A stretch of 64,000 bases of DNA from Muribaculaceae bacterium (GTDB lineage: Bacteria > Bacteroidota > Bacteroidia > Bacteroidales > Muribaculaceae): assembly GCA_028689665.1 (NCBI GenBank), contig JAQVCR010000001.1:49745-113744 (forward strand). The letters are read 5' to 3'. Under the pieces are notes generated by a model. It ran no database searches. It saw only the letters and a list, made by a program, of their open reading frames with translations, and was not told the DNA's origin. The translations under genes were made by a program, and so were the position numbers. How positions within the stretch are numbered: position 1 is the stretch's first letter; every line of letters starts with the position of its first letter. Of this stretch, positions 45,169-53,907 are shown piece by piece.

Positions 45169-45955
45169 TACTTGCCAGTGATTTTTCTCCTATTCCGATA
45201 CCAAACAGAGCGTAATCATAAATTACCGGGTCGTCGGGACGCATTTTCCGTAAAATATCGGTTAGCTCGATAACGGTCTTTTTGTCATTTGCTCTACGTT
45301 CTATCATTCCAAGCCCGCGAGCAGTGTTGCCTACATGTACATCGAGCGGAATAAACAACTGACCGGGCGTAATTGCATTCCACACTCCCATATCTACAAT
45401 TCCATCGTTACGTACAAGCCAGCGAAGGGCCATATTAATACGCTTAAGTGCAGTGTTCTTGAGCTGTGTAGGTAAGCATTGCGAATCGGTAGCCCCATTA
45501 TTTGCTTCACTAAATTGCTGTTGCATACACTCAACAAGTCGCCACGAAGGTGTTTCACTTTCACCCACTCCGCAAGCACGAGCAAAGTCGTTGAGCGAAG
45601 TGTAATTGCTGTATATCTGCCGAAATCCTCGCATTGCATATTTAAAATTGCGAGCAAAGAATGTGCGATGAATATTTAATTCATCGGCAAGTCCTTCAAA
45701 TTCGCCTTCGAGGACATACTCGTAAGGCGAATTTTCCATGATTCGTAACATCTTCTCACAGTTATTACAAATCATTTTTCGATTTCCCCATGCAATTGAA
45801 GCCGATAGTATTGCTACTATTTCTATATCTTGCAATCGCTCGAAACGTCGAGGAAATTGCACGGGGTCGTTATTAATAAACAGCGTATCATTGATTCTCG
45901 TCGCTTCACGATCGAGATAATCTTTAAGTGATTTTAATAGGTCGTTGTCGAGCAT
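45137..45955 (-). CDS. TIGR02757 (DUF2400) family protein
   Basis: A 272-residue cytoplasmic protein of an uncharacterised but widely conserved family. Recognisable parts are DPVQFPRRFERLQDIEIVAILSASIAWGNRKMI (about 30-62), and the C-terminal MRWLV-type block ALRWLVRNDGIVDMGVWNAITPGQLFIPLDVHVGNTARGLG (near 185-225) with RKMRPDDPVIYDYALFGIGI. The second half resembles a helix-hairpin-helix DNA glycosylase-type fold in arrangement, but this is only suggestive. It begins 8 bases after the GH9 gene ends, on the same strand. Function unknown. Confidence 0.88.
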   Translation of the reverse strand: MLDNDLLKSLKDYLDREATRINDTLFINNDPVQFPRRFERLQDIEIVAILSASIAWGNRKMICNNCEKMLRIMENSPYEYVLEGEFEGLADELNIHRTFFARNFKYAMRGFRQIYSNYTSLNDFARACGVGESETPSWRLVECMQQQFSEANNGATDSQCLPTQLKNTALKRINMALRWLVRNDGIVDMGVWNAITPGQLFIPLDVHVGNTARGLGMIERRANDKKTVIELTDILRKMRPDDPVIYDYALFGIGIGEKSLASNEEIHKANTI

Positions 45956-45963
45956 TTTTATTA

Positions 45964-47733
45964 TTATTTTCGACCGGCAGAAGCTAGTTTCGACAGCATA
46001 TACGATGTCGATGCTGTGCCGTCCATTGTTGGTTCGTTTGTCGAATAGTCTTGATAATCGTCGTGATATACAACTTTTTTACTTTGAAAAGGGGCATATC
46101 GATCTACATTTCTAAGATGTACTCCTCTAAGAGAATTAAATATATTTGTATACACAGGGCCATCTACGATACCACCATCGATAGGATAATGGTTTAGATT
46201 TGTAAATGCTGAGTGTGGGTCGGTAGGGCAATCGCCATCTTTAGGCAGCCCGATAATCATACATTTCCCCCACGGATTCACGCCAAAGAGCCAATCACGC
46301 ATAGCCGTCTCTATCTCTTTAAATTGATTATCGCCTGTTATTTCTCTATAAAGCATTGCTTGAGTTACAAAAGCTACCGTTAGGTTGTTTGAACACCAAA
46401 TAAACGGAATACCATTCATGAAAGCATCGCCTTCGGCTCGTTCGGCAATGCGAGATAGCCCGCTTCGCATATTACGAATAAATTCTTGCTTCAGCTTTTC
46501 CTCTTTCTGCATTGCAAGTAGGTAATGTCCTAAATTTACAAATGGATACCACTGATAGTGATGAGCCGAGTCGGCTCCCATCCACGGGGTTACAGGCTCT
46601 TGACGACCATAGTCTATTGCATCTTTTAGATATTTCTTATCGCCGGTAGTATTAAACAATTCGGCGGCGGCAAGTTGCATATCGTCAGTCCAATTATCTT
46701 CTTCATAGTAATATGGTGAAGTGCATGGTGCTGTCTGGCATGCTCCGGGATTTGCGGCACCCTTAGCGTAGGCATCAAGTGCTTTTTGTTCTAGCTTTTG
46801 GGCGTATTCCGAATCTATATTTTTAAATAATTTTGCACCTAGTGTAAATGTCGATGCATATTTGCCGAGAGTAGAGGCAAGTCCTTTGCTGTCATTTTTA
46901 TTTTCATATAATCCATAAGGCTCGCCACAGCAAGGATATACCGGGCGGTCTTTGCCTTCGCCCCAACCATAATCTACTGTGTCGTTAATAGGCAATACTG
47001 CAAGGCGATGGTCGCGGTCGTCGGCAATCTGATTAAAATAAGTTTCCTTATCGGGGTTCATCTTTAGCAACCAATCAAGCCCCCATTTTGTTTCATCTAA
47101 AATATCGGCAATTCCATTAGCTCCTTCATTTCCGGCAGCATCATAGTGATCTTCATACACATCGGGATTTGCTTGATAAGCAAAAAGCATCTGATAAGTG
47201 GCATTAGCCGAGGTGGTAACATATTGTAGATAGTCGGAAGCATCGTGCCACCCTCCCGTAACATCTATTTTCTCGCCATCACGTGTGGGATGCAGAATTA
47301 TGATACCATCATTCTGATGACATTTTTTCTTTAAAAATGGATTATATCCACAGCGTTGCTGACGCATATATTTTAGTGGAATTTCTTGCGTTCCGGCATA
47401 GGCATTATTATTTATCACAAACTCTTGCGATTTTGTCTTACCAACTGTGATAAAATATTTTCCGGCTGCTGTAATTTCGCTGAAATCAAGACGTGCAGTA
47501 GCGGCAAAGGGGTCTTGCGCTCCTACATTTTTTACTTTTGTGATTTTCTGTTTCTTGCCGGTAGCTGTATTGGTGATCGTAAATGATTTAATTGTTTCGG
47601 CATCTTGCATAATCATCACTGCAACTTTGCTATCATTCTCTAGATAGCCTATTTGATTCACTCTAATCCAGTTCTCAGAATTAGCTGAGAACATAATAGA
47701 AAGACAAGCTAAAAGTGTTGTTAATTTTCTCAT
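45964..47733 (-). CDS. Secreted GH9 cellulase/endoglucanase
   Basis: A 589-residue glycoside hydrolase with a signal peptide (about 1-19). An N-terminal cellulase Ig-like domain (about 20-105) starts SENWIRVNQIGYLENDSKVA. The alpha/alpha barrel of family 9 follows, with the catalytic-base region GGWHDASDYLQYVT (near 160-173), DILDETKWGLDWLLKMNPD, NPWGKCMIIG, and HSAFTNLNHYPIDGGIVDGPV. The acid Glu567 lies in YSTNEPTMDGTA. No carbohydrate-binding module or T9SS sorting domain is present; the protein ends at the barrel, so a periplasmic location is plausible. It hydrolyses beta-1,4-glucans or related oligosaccharides. A near-perfect promoter lies upstream. It stands apart from any SusC/SusD pair. 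Confidence 0.93.
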   Translation of the reverse strand: MRKLTTLLACLSIMFSANSENWIRVNQIGYLENDSKVAVMIMQDAETIKSFTITNTATGKKQKITKVKNVGAQDPFAATARLDFSEITAAGKYFITVGKTKSQEFVINNNAYAGTQEIPLKYMRQQRCGYNPFLKKKCHQNDGIIILHPTRDGEKIDVTGGWHDASDYLQYVTTSANATYQMLFAYQANPDVYEDHYDAAGNEGANGIADILDETKWGLDWLLKMNPDKETYFNQIADDRDHRLAVLPINDTVDYGWGEGKDRPVYPCCGEPYGLYENKNDSKGLASTLGKYASTFTLGAKLFKNIDSEYAQKLEQKALDAYAKGAANPGACQTAPCTSPYYYEEDNWTDDMQLAAAELFNTTGDKKYLKDAIDYGRQEPVTPWMGADSAHHYQWYPFVNLGHYLLAMQKEEKLKQEFIRNMRSGLSRIAERAEGDAFMNGIPFIWCSNNLTVAFVTQAMLYREITGDNQFKEIETAMRDWLFGVNPWGKCMIIGLPKDGDCPTDPHSAFTNLNHYPIDGGIVDGPVYTNIFNSLRGVHLRNVDRYAPFQSKKVVYHDDYQDYSTNEPTMDGTASTSYMLSKLASAGRK

Positions 47734-47765
47734 TTAGGTAAAAGATATTGTGTATTAGTATCTTG

Positions 47766-47796
47766 CAAAGATAATTAGATTTGTTGCGAATGCAAA
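47766..47796 (-). promoter_or_regulatory. Consensus Bacteroidota promoter for the GH9 gene
   Basis: On the minus strand TTTG (47793-47796), exactly 19 bases, TATCTTTG (47766-47773). It lies 33 bases upstream of the GH9 start. Confidence 0.75.
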
Positions 47797-47822
47797 ATTC
47801 ATTCACCTATTTATAAAATAAA

Positions 47823-47845
47823 AATCCCAACAAATTGTCGGGATT
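47823..47845 (-). terminator. Intrinsic terminator after the outer membrane protein gene
   Basis: On the minus strand AATCCC / GGGATT with further pairing inside, followed by TTTTATTTTAT. It lies 9 bases beyond the stop of the gene at 47854. Confidence 0.7.
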
Positions 47846-47853
47846 CTATGGAT

Positions 47854-48471
47854 TTAAAAGTACACTCCTACTGTTACAGCCCAATATGGAATTTTAAATT
47901 TCACCGTATCTTTCCTCACATCAAAGCTGAAAGCATTGACTAGCGGTATATTATACGACGCTTGCACATCGTATCGGTCGAGAAAGCGTAGTCCAAGCCC
48001 GACACGCCAATCTAACGTTACAGCCGATTCGTCGAGTAATGCGCTGTTGGTTGTCTGTATACTAATATTCGTAACGACTCCTGTATAGATGGTAGGTCGC
48101 ACTATTTTTCCTATTACCGGTATATCGAGGGTGTATTTTGGACAAATTGGAATACTTATATAAGATGAATATATAGTTGACATATCGGTACGTTCCAATA
48201 CCTCGCCCCAATTATTTCGACCACCCAGCTTCTGGAATCCAGCTCCGGTCTTTAATCCTAATCCCTTCCAAAAGGTTAAGTCGACATCTACACTGCCGGT
48301 GAAAGACACATAACTACTGCCTTCGTACCCCGAATAATCTATTGATGGGCTATCAATGGTATAACTTAACGACGATGAGGTAATTCCTGCCGAAACTCCT
48401 ATCTCACACTTCACTGCATTAGCTCTGGCTAATGGTATTAACAATAATGCAATTGCAATTAACTTTTTCAT
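47854..48471 (-). CDS. Outer membrane beta-barrel protein
   Basis: A 205-residue protein with a signal peptide (MKKLIAIALLLIPLARANA). Alternating hydrophobic/polar strands end in a C-terminal aromatic residue (VTVGVYF), typical of an OmpW/OmpX-like eight-stranded barrel of the Bacteroidota PorT/outer membrane protein families. The start at 48471 is chosen; an ATG two codons upstream (48477) overlaps the ssb stop. It is probably co-transcribed with ssb and perhaps proC. Substrate or partner unknown. Confidence 0.75.
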   Translation of the reverse strand: MKKLIAIALLLIPLARANAVKCEIGVSAGITSSSLSYTIDSPSIDYSGYEGSSYVSFTGSVDVDLTFWKGLGLKTGAGFQKLGGRNNWGEVLERTDMSTIYSSYISIPICPKYTLDIPVIGKIVRPTIYTGVVTNISIQTTNSALLDESAVTLDWRVGLGLRFLDRYDVQASYNIPLVNAFSFDVRKDTVKFKIPYWAVTVGVYF

Positions 48472-48476
48472 AATCA

Positions 48477-48818
48477 TTATTGAGTTTTCTTTCCTAAAAA
48501 ATCGAATGTATCAACATATATTTCGGTTACATAGCGTTTAATTTGTGTTTTATCTTCCCACACTCGTGTACGCAATTTACCTTCTATGTATAGCTGCATT
48601 CCTTTGCGTATATATTTCTCGGCTATCTCGGCACTCTTTCCCCACATCACTATGTTGTGCCATTCGGTCTTTTCAGGTACTTGAACACCACTTGCCGATG
48701 TATATCCTCGCTCTGTTGTTGCTAAAGAAAAACTGGCTACACCTTGCCCGGGCGCAGAATATCTGACTTCGGGATCTTTACCCACATTACCAATCAATAT
48801 AACTTTATTTACAGCCAT
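48477..48818 (-). CDS. ssb: Single-stranded DNA-binding protein, short form
   Basis: A 113-residue protein consisting of one OB fold. VNKVILIGNVGKDPEVRYSAPGQGVASFSLAT (3-34) and TEWHNIVMWGKSAEIAEKYIRKGMQLYIEGKLRTRVWED (51-89) are the SSB signature blocks. It ends at FDFLGKKTQ with no glycine-rich linker and no acidic DDDLPF-type tip, which in standard SSBs recruits repair and replication proteins. It may therefore be a secondary SSB, with the essential gene elsewhere. It sits 10 bases after proC and overlaps or abuts the outer membrane protein gene. Confidence 0.92.
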   Translation of the reverse strand: MAVNKVILIGNVGKDPEVRYSAPGQGVASFSLATTERGYTSASGVQVPEKTEWHNIVMWGKSAEIAEKYIRKGMQLYIEGKLRTRVWEDKTQIKRYVTEIYVDTFDFLGKKTQ

Positions 48819-48828
48819 AATTTTGAAT

Positions 48829-49611
48829 TTATTTTGTTGATGATTTTAGTCCTTCAATTACCGAATTAGAGAATCCATTACGTTCCATCGCATTCAGCCC
48901 TTTTATTGTTATTCCTCCGGGAGTGGTAACTTTATCTATCTCTACTTCAGGGTTATTGCCTGTGTGTTCAAGTAATGCAACCGCTCCTTTTATCGTCTGC
49001 ATCACTATTTCTTTGGCACTGTCGGCATAGAAACCTAGCTCTACTCCGCCTTCTGAGGCGGCACGAATATAACGAAGTGCATAAGCTATTCCACATGAAG
49101 CAAGTGCAGTGGCTCCGACCATGTTGCGTTCTTCTATTATCATAGATTTTCCCATTTTAGAGAAAAGCGCATTAATAAATTGAGAAACTTCTTTTGCCTC
49201 ATCATTTGTTGCGATGAAAGTCATACTCTCGCCCACCGAAATGGCAGTGTTAGGAATTAGTCGGATTATCTTTGGAGAGTCTACACCAAGCATTTTGGCA
49301 ATTTCATTACACGACACACCGGCGACAACCGATACGATAGTCTGTGATTTATATAGCAGGCCTATTTCTTCAATCACCTCGCCTAAGAGCCACGGCTTGA
49401 CTGCAATGAATATTATATCGGCATTGTTTATTGCATCTTTATTGTCAATCGACACATTGAGCTCGGCAAATTCATTTTTTAGTGCATCTAGCTCACCCTT
49501 TCTATTAGGGCTTGCTACTGTTATGCTGCTCGAATCTACATCGCCGTTGCTAGCTAACCCGCGAGCAATAGCACCACCCATATTTCCTGCTCCTATAATT
49601 CCTATTTTCAT
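48829..49611 (-). CDS. proC: Pyrroline-5-carboxylate reductase
   Basis: A 260-residue enzyme that makes proline from pyrroline-5-carboxylate with NAD(P)H. The N-terminal Rossmann motif is IGIIGAGNMGGAIARGL (2-18). ADIIFIAVKPWLLGEVI (near 64-80), SVVAGVSCNEIAKML, IRLIPNTAISVGES, and the C-terminal KVTTPGGITIKGLNAMERNGFSNSVIEGL are all standard. Length is normal. It lies downstream of argD but is separated from it by a hairpin, so proC probably has its own transcript with ssb. Confidence 0.96.
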   Translation of the reverse strand: MKIGIIGAGNMGGAIARGLASNGDVDSSSITVASPNRKGELDALKNEFAELNVSIDNKDAINNADIIFIAVKPWLLGEVIEEIGLLYKSQTIVSVVAGVSCNEIAKMLGVDSPKIIRLIPNTAISVGESMTFIATNDEAKEVSQFINALFSKMGKSMIIEERNMVGATALASCGIAYALRYIRAASEGGVELGFYADSAKEIVMQTIKGAVALLEHTGNNPEVEIDKVTTPGGITIKGLNAMERNGFSNSVIEGLKSSTK

Positions 49612-49697
49612 AATTCCTATTTTTTAAACAATTACAAAGATACCATTTTTTACAAAACATCAATATAAATTTCAGGCAATTATAAAATAACAACAAA

Positions 49698-49721
49698 GGG
49701 CGTACCCAAATGGATACACCC
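49698..49721 (-). terminator. Intrinsic terminator of the arginine operon
   Basis: On the minus strand GGGTGTATCC / GGGTACGCCC with a 4-base loop (two G-U pairs), followed by TTTGTTGTTATTTTAT. It lies 23 bases after the argD stop and separates the operon from proC. Confidence 0.75.
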
Positions 49722-49744
49722 TCAATATATTTCATGTTATTTGT

Positions 49745-50869
49745 CTATGCAAGCACTGCTTTAAGTCGCGAGATAAACTCGTCGGCTTGTTGCTTAGTTA
49801 TTACCAACGGAGGCAACAGACGTATTACATTAGTCCCCGATGCTCCGGTAAATACATGTTGCTCTTTAAGCAGGCGTGTGCGTATTTCCTTTGCAGGAGT
49901 ATCAAATTCCAGTCCAATCATTAGTCCTTCTCCTCTCACTTCCTTAATGCCATCTATTTTCTTCAGCTCTGTCATTAAGTATTCACCTACATTGCGCGCA
50001 TTTTCAATAAGATTCTCAGCCTTAAACACTTCGAGTACAGCTATTGCGGCAGCACAAGCAAGATGATTCCCACCAAATGTGGTGCCAAGCATTCCATAAG
50101 TTGCTTTAAACTTAGGATTTATTAAAATTCCGCTCATAGGGAAGCCATTTGCAATGCCTTTTGCCATAGTGATAATATCGGGGCGAATACCCGAATATTG
50201 GTGGGCAAAGAATTTCCCCGAACGGCCATAGCCCGATTGAATCTCGTCGAGAATAAGCACAGTGTCGCTTTTATCACACTCGGCTCGCAATGCCTGTAAA
50301 TATTCATTTGTTGGTATCTGAATACCACCTACTCCCTGAATGCCTTCAATAATCACTGCACACACATCGCCCTTTGCCAACTCGGAGCTAATAGCATCTA
50401 TGTCGTTTAGCGGGCAGAATGTTACGTGATTATTTGCATTAATCGGTGCAATAATTTTAGGATTATCGGTTGCCTCCACTGCCAGCGAAGTACGACCATG
50501 GAATGCCTTTCCTATTGCTAATACTCGCTTTTTCCCGGTGTGGAACGACGCAAGTTTTAGAGCATTCTCATTGGCTTCGGCACCCGAATTTATAAGGAAC
50601 AGCTGATAATCGTCATAACCCGAAACTTCGCCAAGCAGATTAGCAAATTTCTGTTGAAGTGAGTTTATAACCGAATTAGAATAGAAAACCAATTTTTCGG
50701 CTTGTTCTTGAATGCTTTTGAGATAATGTGGGTGAGAATGCCCGATAGAAATCACAGCATGCCCACCATATAGGTCGAGATACTCTGTTCCATTGGAATC
50801 GTAAGTATAGCACCCTTTACCTTTCACTATCTCTATATCAAATAATGGATATACGTCAAATAGTTTCAT
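49745..50869 (-). CDS. argD: Acetylornithine (or succinylornithine) aminotransferase
   Basis: A 374-residue class III pyridoxal-phosphate aminotransferase. Landmarks: YLDLYGGHAVISIGHSHPHY (near 31-50), FLINSGAEANENALKLA with the phosphate-binding loop (near 90-106), FHGRTSLAVEAT, VLILDEIQSGYGRSGKFFAHQY with the cofactor-binding aspartate, IITMAKGIANGFPMSG with the Schiff-base lysine, and GTTFGGNHLACAAAIAVLE. It uses glutamate to form N-acylornithine. In Bacteroides the pathway runs on N-succinyl intermediates, so the acyl group here is uncertain. Last gene of the arginine operon. Confidence 0.94.
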   Translation of the reverse strand: MKLFDVYPLFDIEIVKGKGCYTYDSNGTEYLDLYGGHAVISIGHSHPHYLKSIQEQAEKLVFYSNSVINSLQQKFANLLGEVSGYDDYQLFLINSGAEANENALKLASFHTGKKRVLAIGKAFHGRTSLAVEATDNPKIIAPINANNHVTFCPLNDIDAISSELAKGDVCAVIIEGIQGVGGIQIPTNEYLQALRAECDKSDTVLILDEIQSGYGRSGKFFAHQYSGIRPDIITMAKGIANGFPMSGILINPKFKATYGMLGTTFGGNHLACAAAIAVLEVFKAENLIENARNVGEYLMTELKKIDGIKEVRGEGLMIGLEFDTPAKEIRTRLLKEQHVFTGASGTNVIRLLPPLVITKQQADEFISRLKAVLA

Positions 50870-50887
50870 CTTGAAAATAATTAAAAT

Positions 50888-51856
50888 TTAAAAAGCCGAT
50901 GGCTTTAATGAAAGCCCAGCACGCTCATGAAGCCCAAATAGTAGGTTCATATTATGCACTGCTTGCCCCGATGCCCCCTTTATAAGGTTGTCGATAACCG
51001 ATACTATAAGCAATTTATTGCCTTCTTTGCTTAGATGCAAAATACATTTATTTGTATTAACCACATCTTTAAGGTCGGGCATCTTATCGCTTACAAAAGT
51101 AAAATTGTGGTCGTCATAATAGTCATCATACAATTTTCTAAGCACATCGAGCTCGATAGGGCAATCCATATATATGGTAGCAAATATACCGCGTGCAAAG
51201 CACCCTCGCACAGGAATAAAATTTATCTCCGAGTTAAAGCTGTTTTGCAATTGCACTAGCGATTGTCTTATCTCATCGAGGTGCTGATGCTTAAAAGGCT
51301 TGTAAATCGAGATATTATCATTACGCCACGAGAAGTGTGATGTTGCCGATGGTTTCACTCCGGCACCGGTACTACCTGTAATTGCATTCACGTGAATGTC
51401 GCTATTCAGCATTAAATTCTTTGCAAGCGGTAGCAATGCAAGTTGAATTGCCGTAGCAAAACAGCCGGGATTAGCAACGTGCTTAGCTCGAATAATGTGT
51501 TTGCGATTCAATTCGGGCAGACCATACACAAAATCGTGCGTATCATCTTTATGACGATAGTCGGTAGATAGGTCAATGATTTTTAAATCTTCAGGCACTG
51601 CATTTGCCTCCATAAATCGGCGTGTCTCGCCATGTGGGGTGCAACAAAAAAGCACATCAATTTTATCCCACTCGGTCGTCGATGTGAATTTTAAATCGGT
51701 TTCGCCGATTAATCCTTGATGAACAGCTGTAATGTCGTTTCCGGCATTGCTTGTACTGTTTACCCAACTAATTTCCACATCGGGGTGAATGAGTAATAAT
51801 CTAATTAACTCTCCGGCAGTGTAGCCTGCCCCTCCTATAATACCTGCTTTTATCAT
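50888..51856 (-). CDS. argC: N-acetyl-gamma-glutamyl-phosphate reductase
   Basis: A 322-residue NADPH-dependent reductase. The start at 51856 (MIKAGIIGGAGYTAGELIRLL) matches the family N-terminus and lies 17 bases after the pspC stop; the ATG at 51907 is inside pspC. The nucleotide loop GGAGYTAGEL, FCCTPHGE, and the catalytic cysteine in VANPGCFATAIQLALLPLA (near 135-153) are present. AITGSTGAGVKPSATSHF (near 169) and the conserved histidines of the C-terminal half complete the fold. It sits between pspC and argD in the arginine operon. Confidence 0.95.
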   Translation of the reverse strand: MIKAGIIGGAGYTAGELIRLLLIHPDVEISWVNSTSNAGNDITAVHQGLIGETDLKFTSTTEWDKIDVLFCCTPHGETRRFMEANAVPEDLKIIDLSTDYRHKDDTHDFVYGLPELNRKHIIRAKHVANPGCFATAIQLALLPLAKNLMLNSDIHVNAITGSTGAGVKPSATSHFSWRNDNISIYKPFKHQHLDEIRQSLVQLQNSFNSEINFIPVRGCFARGIFATIYMDCPIELDVLRKLYDDYYDDHNFTFVSDKMPDLKDVVNTNKCILHLSKEGNKLLIVSVIDNLIKGASGQAVHNMNLLFGLHERAGLSLKPSAF

Positions 51857-51873
51857 AATATAAAGAAAAAAAA

Positions 51874-52056
51874 TCAATATCTGCTTTCCTTCGGTATTAA
51901 AAGCCATAAAATAATATATGGCAACACCGAAACACTTGCGAAAAAGAAATATACTATACGTATCCCCACTCTACTTAAACCAAAGAAATCGGCTAGACCG
52001 GCACATACGCCACCTAGTATTCTTCTTTTACGGGAACGTCTTAGCTTTTTATACAT
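51874..52056 (-). CDS. PspC domain protein
   Basis: A 60-residue membrane protein. It begins MYKKLRRSRKRRILGGVCAGLADFFGLSRVGIRIVYFFFA, the standard PspC domain with a positively charged amphipathic start and one to two membrane segments (about 28-53), ending WLLIPKESRY. The start at 52056 avoids the overlap with argG that the longer frame needs. PspC proteins sense or respond to inner membrane stress in other bacteria. No pspA or pspB is nearby. It is embedded in an arginine operon between argG and argC, 4 bases after argG, where I do not expect it. Confidence 0.88.
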   Translation of the reverse strand: MYKKLRRSRKRRILGGVCAGLADFFGLSRVGIRIVYFFFASVSVLPYIILWLLIPKESRY

Positions 52057-52060
52057 ATCT

Positions 52061-53260
52061 CTATAATTCGTCTTTGTGATTAGCATAATAAGCACGCAAT
52101 GGTGTGCTTGTTACTTTTATAAAGCCTTTTGCTTCGTCGGCAGTCCATCCTTTTTGGGTCTCGCCATATTCTCCGAGTTTATTCTTCACTAGGTCGTCTT
52201 TCGATTCTACTCCGATAGCAGAATAGCCGTAAGGACGAAGTTCAAGAATGGCTGTACCATTAACATTGCGTTGGCTTTCGCTTAGCATTGCCTCAATGTC
52301 GCGCATCACCGGCTCTAGATATTGGCTCTCGTGCAAGAACATTCCATACCAATTAGCAACTTGATCTTTCCAGTATTGTTGCCACTTGCTTAGTGTATAT
52401 TTTTCGAGCAGACGATGTGCATTAATTATAAGCATCGGTGCTGCTGCCTCAAAGCCTACGCGCCCCTTAATGCCGATAATCGTATCGCCCACATGAATAT
52501 CACGCCCTATTGCATAAGCCATTCCTATCTCTTCAACTTTCTGTATCGCCTTGATTGGATCGTCATACACTACATCATTAACTGCTTTTAGCTCGCCTTT
52601 TTCAAATGTTAAGCGTAGGTTCTCAGTACCTTCTTTTGTACAGTGCTTTAGATATGCTGTTTCGGGTAATCCTTGCGCCGAATCGAGTATTTCGCCACCA
52701 CAAATTGAGGTTCCCCAAAGCCCTACATTATAAGAATATTTTAACTTCGCAAAGTCGGCTTCAAAGCCATTCTTATTAAGGTAGTCTATTTCTTCTTGGC
52801 GTGTCAATGTCTTATCGCGTGTCAATGTGATGATTTCCACTCCGGGTGCCATCACAAGAAATGTCATATCAAAACGAATCTGGTCGTTTCCTGCTCCCGT
52901 AGAACCGTGAGCAATAGCATCGGCTCCTATTTCGTTGGCATATCGTGAAATTGCCAAAGCCTGAAATATGCGCTCCGAGCTTACCGAAATTGGGTAAGTG
53001 CCATTGCGTAACACATTACCATAGACCATAAATTTCAAACTCTTATCGTAATATTCTTTCATTACGTCGAGAGTAATATATTTTACTGCTCCCAGCTTGT
53101 AAGCATTCTTTTCATTTGTTTCAAGCTGCTCGGGGCTGAATCCACCAGTGTTAGCACAAGCGGCATATACCTCATAGCCCAATTCTTTTGCAAGATACAT
53201 TACTGTATATGACGTGTCGAGCCCACCACTAAATGCAACTACTACTTTCTTCTTTTCCAT
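52061..53260 (-). CDS. argG: Argininosuccinate synthase
   Basis: A 399-residue ATP-dependent ligase joining citrulline and aspartate. The start at 53260 (MEKKKVVVAFSGGLDTSYTVMYL) fits the family; the longer frame to 53389 would overlap the acetyltransferase gene. The pyrophosphate loop AFSGGLDTS is at 9-17. IGADAIAHGSTGAGNDQIRFD (near 110-130) and YNVGLWGTSICGGEI are the substrate-binding regions. Length is normal. It follows the GNAT gene by 43 bases and precedes pspC by 4. Confidence 0.96.
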   Translation of the reverse strand: MEKKKVVVAFSGGLDTSYTVMYLAKELGYEVYAACANTGGFSPEQLETNEKNAYKLGAVKYITLDVMKEYYDKSLKFMVYGNVLRNGTYPISVSSERIFQALAISRYANEIGADAIAHGSTGAGNDQIRFDMTFLVMAPGVEIITLTRDKTLTRQEEIDYLNKNGFEADFAKLKYSYNVGLWGTSICGGEILDSAQGLPETAYLKHCTKEGTENLRLTFEKGELKAVNDVVYDDPIKAIQKVEEIGMAYAIGRDIHVGDTIIGIKGRVGFEAAAPMLIINAHRLLEKYTLSKWQQYWKDQVANWYGMFLHESQYLEPVMRDIEAMLSESQRNVNGTAILELRPYGYSAIGVESKDDLVKNKLGEYGETQKGWTADEAKGFIKVTSTPLRAYYANHKDEL

Positions 53261-53303
53261 ATTATATATTCTGTATTTTTTTTGTTTCAAGATTATAGAT
53301 AAT

Positions 53304-53861
53304 TTATTTTTCTGCTTGATGCTCTTTTGGATCATAAAGCATACCTGTGCATAGACACATACGCCTGCCGTTGCGTTGCAATATGTCAAAGTTTACACAA
53401 CTTTCGCATCCTTTCCAGAACGATTCGTCGTCGGTTAACGATCCGAATGCTACCGGACGGTATCCCAGCTCATTATTCATTTTCATTACCGCTTCTCCTG
53501 TAGTAAGACTGAAAATTTTTGCTTCAGGAAACATTTCTCGCGATAAATCAAAGATTCGTCGCTTTATTCGCTTTGCCAGCCCAATCCCTCTATACTTGTC
53601 GGCTACAATTAAACCCGAATTCGCCACAAATTTCTTATTACTCCAGCTTTCAATATAGCTGAATCCGGCAAATTCCCCTTCGCAAAGAGCTACTACTGCT
53701 TTGCGCTCAATCATTTTTTGTTTTACATATTCAGGCGAGCGTTTTGCTATACCTGTTCCACGAATCTTAGCTGCCCTATTTATAGTCTCGAGTATTTCGT
53801 CAACATATTTGACGAGGGTAGCATCAGCCACAACAATCTCAATTTCTTTGGATTCGTTCAT
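53304..53861 (-). CDS. GNAT acetyltransferase of the arginine operon
   Basis: A 185-residue GNAT-fold protein. The acyl-CoA-binding motif is LIVADKYRGIGLAKRIKRRIFDL (about 84-106, RxxGxA type). The N-terminal block RAAKIRGTGIAKRSPEYVKQKM is shared with N-acetylglutamate synthase-like domains. The C-terminus contains four cysteines in a CxxC-x13-CxC arrangement (C152, C155, C169, C171), which looks like a metal or Fe-S site. Position between argR and argG suggests it supplies the acyl-glutamate that starts arginine synthesis, using acetyl- or succinyl-CoA. That is an inference; no ArgJ or classical ArgA is in the window. Confidence 0.85.
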   Translation of the reverse strand: MNESKEIEIVVADATLVKYVDEILETINRAAKIRGTGIAKRSPEYVKQKMIERKAVVALCEGEFAGFSYIESWSNKKFVANSGLIVADKYRGIGLAKRIKRRIFDLSREMFPEAKIFSLTTGEAVMKMNNELGYRPVAFGSLTDDESFWKGCESCVNFDILQRNGRRMCLCTGMLYDPKEHQAEK

Positions 53862-53907
53862 TTCTCGTTAATAATTTTTACCTCTTTTTTAGTTCTTATT
53901 ATCTGTT

